Positions 35,401 through 41,308 of a stretch of 41,308 nucleotides of DNA are shown piece by piece. Source of the stretch: Atkinsonella hypoxylon (taxonomy: Eukaryota; Ascomycota; Sordariomycetes; Hypocreales; Clavicipitaceae); the NCBI GenBank assembly GCA_000729835.1, contig JFHB01000249.1:1-41308 (forward strand). Direction: 5' to 3'. Position 1 is the first letter of the stretch, and each line of letters opens with the position of its first letter. The notes beneath the pieces were generated by a model. It was not told the DNA's origin and made no database searches. It saw only the letters and a list, made by a program, of their open reading frames with translations. A program made the position numbers and the translations under genes.

Positions 35401-36092
35401 CTAATTTCTATAGAAAAACCTATAAGCTATTCTAGTAAGGGGTTTCTTTTTCTAAGTAGATCTACTACTTCCTCTACTTTATACTCTAGCTTAAGGGTAT
35501 AAAACCTTTAGTAGGCCTATAAAAGCAGTAAGATTTTAGCTAGTTCTTTAATTAATAAGTTCTTTCTAGTAGTTTAAGGTATATTTAATAGATCTAGGTC
35601 CTTAGTAAGTAGTATAAATCTAGATCTCTATACTTACTTTCCTTTAATATTCTAGGTAGAACTAGCACTAGCTTTATAGATAGTGTCTCCTAAGCTGTTA
35701 AATCTAGATAATTTAGCCTTAGCTTTTCCTTTTAATATTACTATTAGTAAATCTATAAGGAGTTTAGTAGATTTAGCCTTATTAATAATTCTATTAACCT
35801 ACCTTTATATCTACTATACTATAGAAGCGTTAACAGTATTCTAGTAAGAAAGTAGCTCTACTAGCTTAGGTTAGTTATACAATTTAAGCTATCTATTAAT
35901 AAATTTATAGTAAGTAAAATAAAGTAGTAAGCTTCTTTTCTCCTAAGGTATAAAATCCCTTTTTTAAATCTAGAAATCTAGATTTTAGCAGTAAAATTTA
36001 TAGAATTAGTGTATAGTTTTAAGTTCTTTATTAGTAAAAGAAATATAATTTCTTCTACTAAGCTCCTTCTAAAGTTGCTCTATCTTAAACAT
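29468..36092 (-). pseudogene. gag-pol: X copy 3 gag-pol polyprotein remnant
   Basis: A single phase (highest codon base equal to 2 mod 3) runs from a retained ATG at 36090-36092 (MFKIEQL) through gag, protease, RT, RNase H, integrase and chromodomain, about 2200 codons. The protease L-D-T-G reads L-D-T-R at 33513-33530, followed in phase by the open 80-codon retropepsin end 33186-33428. The RT YIDD reads YINN near 32073-32084. Integrase is at about 30050-30720 and the chromodomain core at about 29535-29597 (EFLI-Q-stop-K). A one-frame gag-pol without frameshift is a known arrangement among chromoviruses. Stops are of the RIP type, so no protein can be made. Confidence 0.87.
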
Positions 36093-36154
36093 TATAATTT
36101 TAGCTTTTTAAGCTTAAGGAGGGTTAGCAATAATTAAAAGCAATTGCTACTACT

Positions 36155-36397
36155 TATTATAGTAGAATCTAATGTAAGTTTATTAGAAGTAATAATAGGT
36201 TGTTAGATTTAATAGGTTATATAAAGATTTATAAGAGGAGTTATAAGAGTTGCTGTAAGGAGCATCTAGTAATAGTGTTCTAGTAAATAATAGTTAATTG
36301 TTCAATCTAACTACCTAAGTGTTGCTTCTAACTACTTATACATAATTGCAGTCACGTGCACTAGTGACCTGCAGGTCTGTAGGATTATCCTGTAACA
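36155..36397 (-). repeat. 5' LTR of X copy 3 (243 bp)
   Basis: It begins TATTAT (TGTTAC mutated twice) and ends in intact TGTAACA, immediately before the AACTA duplication. The outer part (about 36290-36397, with GTCACGTGCACTAGTGACC) is clean. The inner part 36155-36265 carries many transitions relative to the same bases of the 3' LTR. On the minus strand the bases after it are AGTAGTAGCAATTGC, possibly a RIP-altered primer site starting TGG, but I could not match it to a tRNA. Confidence 0.95.
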
Positions 36398-36402
36398 AAC
36401 TA
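36398..36402. repeat. Target-site duplication AACTA, right
   Basis: Second copy of the 5-bp duplication produced by X copy 3; G2 pol coding resumes at 36403. Confidence 0.95.
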
Positions 36403-38711
36403 ACTCTATTGCTTAATTCATTTAGATAGTAGGGAGGATTCTTTTTAACCTAATTCTTCACACTTGCAAGCCTTTCTTAGATAATATTGCAGTAAAAGGC
36501 CCTACTACTACTTACAATAGAGAGGAAGTGTTGCCTAATATATAAAGATACATTATAGAACATTTAATTAGTATTAATAAAGTCCTTATTAATATTAAGC
36601 TAGCTAGTTGCACTATATCTACTGTAAAATTAAAGCTGTGCTAGAAGACTATAGAGATCGTTAGATTTATATACAGCACTAATAGAAGGAAACCTTTAGA
36701 AGCAAAAGTAATAAAGATTCTAGAGTAAATAGAGTGTAAGAATATTTTTAAGGTTAAATCCTTTCTTAAGCTTATAGGCTGTTATTGCATTTAGGTATAG
36801 TATTACTCTACAAAAGCTAAGCCTCTTATAATCTTACTTAAGAAGAGTGCTAAGTAGACTTAAGAACTAGACTAAAAGAACGCTATAGAGGTTCTTAAGT
36901 ATACAATAATAACTACACTAGTTCTTATAATAATTAATCTTAGCCTAAGCGCTAAGAAAATTATATTAATAGTTAATATAAGCTTAAAAGGATAAAGAGT
37001 AGTTTTAATGTAAATTATTAATAGGCAATAACACCCTATATAATATAAAAGTAGATATTAGAGCAATTTAGAAATTAAGTATAATAGAATAAAGTAGGAA
37101 TATAAAGCTGTTGTTTATACATTAAGAAGGCTATAAATTTATCTCTATAGAGTTCTCTTTACTCTAGAGACTAACTCTTAGGTGCTTATATATTAGCTTA
37201 ATAGCGCTATTAATAACGTTCTAGGTGCGCTTATTACGCAATAGATTAGTTACATTATACTGTTTAATTTTACAGCTAGGTATATTCTAGGAGAAAAGAA
37301 TAAAATAGCTAATGCTTTATTGTGTAAAGAAGGTAGGCCTTCTAATGCATTAAACTAAGCAGCTAAAGAGAACATTAAAGATTTTATTAACCTATAGCTT
37401 AACGTTAATAAGATCTAGCTGCACAATAGAGTATACTATACTCCTAGGACTTAATAAATTATAGATTTCCTTTTAATATTATAAAGACTATTTAATCTAG
37501 ATAAGAGTAAGTATAAGCAACTTTATATAAGTATTAAGTAATACTTCTTAGATAAAGGCCTATTGTAAAAGAGACTAACTAGTATAATAAAGGGTTCTGC
37601 CTTAGTTATTAAAGACTTAATATAACAGAAGAAAATTGTTAAGGCTTTATATAAGTAAATAGGTTATAAAGGTATAGAAGTTATATTTTAAGCAGTTAGA
37701 ATTAAGTACTTTTAGAAAGAACTCTAGAATACAGTTTAAGCAATAATTTCTTATTATAAGGTATACTAAAAGTTCGCTCCTTAGAGGCCTAAAGAATTGT
37801 TAATACTAGTAGCTTTAGGCAACCTAATAAGTAAGATATATATTAACACCTAATATATACTACTTAATTATAGTTTTAAGTACCTTCTAGAAGCAAGATA
37901 TAACCTTACTAGATAGGTAGAAGCATACTCTATATAGTATACTAATATTGCAGCTATTTAGAAGTTCTTAATAAAACTAATTATATAATTTAGAGTCTTC
38001 TAATTTCTAGTTTTTAATAGAGAGCTAGAAATATATAGAAATCTTAAAAAAGTAATTAAAGCTATTAGAATTAAAGGGATTAAGACATTAGTGTACAATT
38101 TAAAAGCTAATTTACTTATTAAAGCTAGTTATTAAACGCTTATATTTACTCTTTTAAAGATAGAAGGTTCTAATAGAAAGTAGTTTAAATTGCTAAATAA
38201 AGCACTATTAGCAGACTATATAGCTATATAAGCGTTATATAGTAAATCTACTTTCTACCTAATTTATAGTTAGAAGTTTATTCTTCCTTTAAAAGTTAAA
38301 TTTCCTACTTAAAGGTTAATTAATTAGTTAGAAGTTACAATAATATAGAATCTCTTTAAAGTAAGAGTTAAAATACTAGAACAAAAGGAAGTAAATATCT
38401 AGAAAGCTTACGTAAAAGTCTTTATATTTAAGTAATACTTAACTAATTAAATAAACTAGAACTAAGAGACATTATTGCAAAAGGAGAAAGATTAATTAGT
38501 TCTAAGAGATTTAGTTCTTATATATAATATATAAAGGGTTATAGATATATTAATAAAGAAGAAGTTAGTAATATAATAGAATAGTTCTTTTAAAGTATAT
38601 AGCTAAGCAAAAGTTACTAGTGCCTACTATTTAGAGACCCTAGATAGTATAGTGCTTAATAAAACTATTTCTAGGGATTATATTAAGAAGTTTAGGCTTA
38701 ATCTAGAGGGA
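36398..38711 (+). pseudogene. pol: G2 pol, 3' part: rest of RT, RNase H, integrase
   Basis: This continues the G2 reverse transcriptase broken at 26447. The YLDD-type active site reads FLDNIAVKGP at 36474-36503 (second Asp changed to Asn). IRRYI-like and KVIKILE motifs follow. RNase H lies at about 36960-37340, with a YKAVVY...FTLETNS block and an ARYILGEKNKIANAL block (fungal consensus HVPG.K...ADGLSR). Integrase runs from about 37450, with VEAYSI near 37920, a decayed DGG-E region near 38005-38025, the FYLIYS...LPLKVKFPT block at 38250-38310, and the C-terminal KVTSAYYLETLDSIVLNKT near 38607-38663. Order and motifs are those of a fungal Ty3/Gypsy pol. It is riddled with RIP stops. Confidence 0.87.
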
Positions 38712-39390
38712 TAGTAGACTTCTACTGCTAACAAATAGCTTTATACTCTATAATATACTGCTTAGTATAGTAAAGACACTAGCAACTTTAAGCAAAATAC
38801 TAATAAATTATAGCCTACTAATGCTTAGCATAATATATTAGATTAAATAGTTTCTAAGGACTATATATTACAGCTATACTAAAAAGAGGATTTTAAGGAT
38901 AATAATGCTAAAGTAAACCTTTTACTATAACGTTATCTAAAGTATATAATAGAAGTTTATCTACTAGTAATACCTAAAGAAGAGCGTAGAAGCTATAAGG
39001 AGATTAACAATATTATTTAATCTTAGCAATTTACCTACAACTTTACTAGAATATATAACTTATTATAGCTTTTGCAAAAGCTAATGCTATAGTCTTTATA
39101 TCTTTAGCTTTAAAGAGAAAGGAGGTTAAGTTTATTTATTTATATATTTAAGACTAACTAAGATTTAATAATAGTATATTAAGATTATTTAGAGATTTAA
39201 AGCTAATTAGAATTAAGACTATAAACTTAGATTAAATAGAATATATAAAAAGTTTTTAAAAACCGCTAAAAATAAGTATAGTTTTATTCTATTTTAACTA
39301 AAGAGGCTGCCTAGCCTTTACCCTTTTTCTGTTTTTTATCTTTTAATTTAGGCGATTTATACTTAATCTTTTAGCGAAATTCTAGCAGTT
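38712..39390 (+). other. Pol-proximal tail, decayed, unidentified
   Basis: The pol phase remains readable, with RIP-type stops only, to about 39100 (for example IPKEERRSYKEINNI near 38968-39014), so pol may have a C-terminal extension or a further ORF. No family is recognised. From about 39130 to 39390 no frame stands out. The 3' LTR of element G, expected around here, is not found. Confidence 0.35.
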
Positions 39391-39394
39391 CTAA

Positions 39395-40320
39395 TGTTTA
39401 GAGGAAAGGGTAAGGAATATTAACTGCTATAAAGGGAGAAAGATCCTTATAAAGGACCTTCTAGAGCTTTAGAAGTATAAATAGTTAATCTACTTAGTCT
39501 TTGCCCTAGAACGTTACAAAAGAAGCATTATAGTAAATCTAGCTATAGTTACTATAACCTTTTGCGAATTACTACTTATAGCTTACAGCAGTAGAGCTAC
39601 TTTAGACGTAATTGCTGTATAAGCTGCTATAGACATCCTTAAGAGAGGTGCAGCTATAAAATAGAAAGTAGATATATTCTCTAAATAAGGTAACTATCTA
39701 AAGATATATATTAGTGTAATAAGAGCAAAATACACTATTCTCTTTGCTAAAGAATAAGATTAAAAGAGCTTTATAGCGCTCTTAATAATTAGTAAGTATA
39801 TAATAGAAATATCTATAAGAATAAGCTATTTTAGTTAAAATAAAGATAAAGTTCTTAATGTTTAATTTTAGCGCAACCTTATATAAGAGAGAGCTTTCTC
39901 TTATAGTGCTATTAATAAACTAAGCCTTAAGATTCTAATTGCAAAAGAATTTAATAGCTCTTAGAGGTACATTAAGCATAGAACTCTATTAAAAAGCAAC
40001 TTTAGTGTATATTAAGCATCTACTAGTACTAATATTGTTGCCTCTATAGACTTAAAGCTTAAAGGTAAATTTATACTAAAGAGGTAAGGTTTATTAGTAT
40101 AATAAGAGAATAGAAGTGTAATTAAAAGCTTTTTTACAAAAGACTTACTATATTAATAAGCGTTATTAAAGGAAAGATATCTATTTAACTATTCTAAGAG
40201 AGAGTAACTTAATAAAAAAGAGCAGTAAGAGAGATTCTTTTGTTAATAATATTCTATATACTTATAAGATCCTTATGGTTTTAAGGAAGCTTTTTAGCTA
40301 TAATTAAATAATTAAAGATG
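39395..40320 (+). pseudogene. Decayed reading frame of unknown family
   Basis: One plus-strand frame (2 mod 3) holds about 300 codons with TAG/TAA-type stops and long open stretches, such as LIYLVFALERYKRSIIV and AIDILKRGAAIK near 39500-39660 and DPYGFKEAF near 40270-40296. I considered a telomere-linked RecQ helicase and a DUF3435-type recombinase and saw the motifs of neither. It may belong to the 3' part of element G, analogous to ORF3 of element X, or to another subtelomeric repeat. Confidence 0.3.
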
Positions 40321-40725
40321 CTAATAAAGACAATAAGAAAGAGGCTGTATAGAAAGGTAGTTATAAGAAGAAAGAAGGAAGATAAATATAATTAGTTAAA
40401 GAGAATGTTATAAATTACTTAATAAGTTTGCAGCTATTAGAGTTTTAGTATATATTTACTGTTAGCCTCTACTAAATTACAATAATTATAAACAGCTGTT
40501 AACTAAGGATTTATTAAGATAATACTAGCTATAATATAGCCTATATTTCTACTCTCTTTCTCTCTTTATTCCTTTATTCTTATAATATTTTTATTATAAG
40601 TACCTACTTAAGCTCCTTTTTACCTTTAATTTTTTAAAAGCTATTTAATCTCTACTACTAAAATAGAAAATAAATACTAGGAACCTATTTCTAAGACTAG
40701 CTTTAGAGTTATATATAAAGGATAA
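40321..40725. other. AT-rich sequence, nothing recognised
   Basis: RIP-mutated sequence with no frame that I can follow and no repeat matching elsewhere in the window. Confidence 0.4.
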
Positions 40726-41176
40726 ATGTATTACTTTAGGACGTTAAGGAACCTGCTAATATACTACATTATAGTGTAAGTCTATAAGCTAGTTAGTAAT
40801 TTCTTTTGTATAGAAGAGCGAGATTAAGTAGATTTACCTCTTAAGAAGCTCTATAAGCGCTAGCTGCCTCTCTTTTAGTAACGTTTTAAGTGGCCTCCTT
40901 TTAGCCTACTACTTTATTAGGATTATAATTTAAATAACTTTAGGCTTATAGAGTTAATGTAGTCTAGCTAGAGTCTAGCAGTCTAGTTTAATTATCTTAA
41001 TAATGTTTATAGCTTTCTAATAAAGTCCTTTAAGCAAGAGACTTATTGCAGATAGTTAGATTAATTCTAGCTTACTGCTATAGTAAGGATTATTACTTAT
41101 AGGATTAAGCGTACAGTAGTTATCTTTAAGGAGTTTTTTATAATTAATATAGAAGAGATAGACTAAAGTAAGATTA
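40726..41176 (+). pseudogene. Telomere-adjacent coding-like remnant
   Basis: A frame from an ATG at 40726 runs with RIP-type stops up to the telomere repeats, reading IEERD, KWPPFSLLLY and FLIKSFKQETYCR in its middle and RIKRTVVIFKEFF near its end. The frame reaches the first TTAGGG without its own clear terminator, so the parent gene or element looks cut by the telomere. I do not recognise the family. The frame assignment is by eye only. Confidence 0.3.
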
Positions 41177-41308
41177 TTAGGGTTAGGGTTAGGGTTAGGG
41201 TTAGGGTTAGGGTTAGGGTTAGGGTTAGGGTTAGGGTTAGGGTTAGGGTTAGGGTTAGGGTTAGGGTTAGGGTTAGGGTTAGGGTTAGGGTTAGGGTTAG
41301 GGTTAGGG
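41177..41308 (+). repeat. Telomere: 22 perfect TTAGGG repeats
   Basis: An uninterrupted (TTAGGG)22 array runs to the last base. The G-rich strand runs 5' to 3' outward, so this is the right-hand chromosome end. There is no degenerate or interspersed telomeric sequence. The array starts directly after AAGTAAGATTA within RIP-degraded DNA. Confidence 0.99.

Larger units (their letters stand above)
26448..36397 (-). mobile_element. X copy 3: complete chromovirus inserted in G2 RT
   Basis: This 9950-bp minus-strand element has two 243-bp LTRs, TG...CA-type termini and a perfect 5-bp target duplication. Its order is 5' LTR, gag, protease, RT, RNase H, integrase, chromodomain, ORF3, 3' LTR. It is structurally complete but coding-dead from RIP. 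Removing it with one AACTA copy rejoins the G2 RT codons in frame (GAT, then N-S-I-A-stop-F). The inner parts of both LTRs are mutated while the outermost 100-150 bp at each end and the adjoining G2 sequence are nearly clean. Confidence 0.96.

Noticed and set aside
38712..41176. Telomere-linked RecQ helicase or DUF3435-type tyrosine recombinase near the chromosome end
   Set aside because: Expected in fungal subtelomeres, but I found no Walker A, DEAH or recombinase motifs in any frame, even allowing for RIP stops.
366..41176. TAG and TAA reassigned to Gln (alternative genetic code) to explain the in-frame stops
   Set aside because: Stops also replace Trp, and active-site residues are changed in the same CA-to-TA context. 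LTRs and other non-coding parts show the same transitions. RIP explains all of this.

Overview
The window is the end of a filamentous ascomycete (Pezizomycotina) chromosome. It closes with 22 perfect TTAGGG repeats (41177-41308) in the orientation expected of a right-hand telomere. Almost everything before that is a nest of LTR retrotransposons degraded by repeat-induced point mutation (RIP). CA and TG dinucleotides are strongly depleted, TA is in excess, and TAG/TAA stops sit where Gln (CAA/CAG) and Trp (TGG) codons would be. Aligned copies differ mainly by C/T and G/A transitions. I see no intact host gene, tRNA, rRNA or CRISPR array. The species cannot be told from this sequence.

The main family, called 'element X' here, is a Ty3/Gypsy chromovirus of about 9.95 kb with 243-bp LTRs (TGTTAC...GTAACA). 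It carries one long gag-protease-RT-RNase H-integrase-chromodomain frame and then a second frame ('ORF3') downstream of pol. Four copies are visible. Copy 1 (366-6750, +) lacks its 5' part. Copy 2 (8391-18058, -) lacks its 3' end and is split by a solo LTR (14026-14718). Copy 4 (18059-19680, +) is a gag fragment head-to-head with copy 2. Copy 3 (26448-36397, -) is complete, with both LTRs and a 5-bp AACTA target duplication.

Three other families are present. (i) A Ty1/copia-type element has 693-695-bp LTRs: a 5' LTR plus initiator-Met half-tRNA primer site on the minus strand (7696-8390, 7682-7695), and the solo LTR inside copy 2. (ii) 'Element G' is a second Gypsy element with 203-210-bp LTRs (TGTCGCG...). 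One truncated copy (G1, 20014-21886) is followed by a second (G2, from 21887). The RT gene of G2 is interrupted by X copy 3 and resumes at 36398. Removing X plus one target duplication restores the frame through the conserved GATNS.AQF motif. (iii) An LTR-like segment starting TGTTGGAATCG lies at 19682-20013.

Layout: 1-365 left flank, unidentified; 366-6750 X copy 1; 6751-8390 copia remnant; 8391-18058 X copy 2 with solo LTR; 18059-19680 X copy 4; 19682-20013 LTR-like segment; 20014-21886 G1; 21887-26447 G2 first half; 26448-36397 X copy 3; 36398-38711 G2 second half; 38712-41176 decayed, unidentified sequence; 41177-41308 telomere. The nest is lopsided. The distal halves expected for G1, the TGTTGG LTR and X copy 4 are not seen before the telomere, so the end probably arose by breakage or rearrangement and telomere capping within the retroelement nest.
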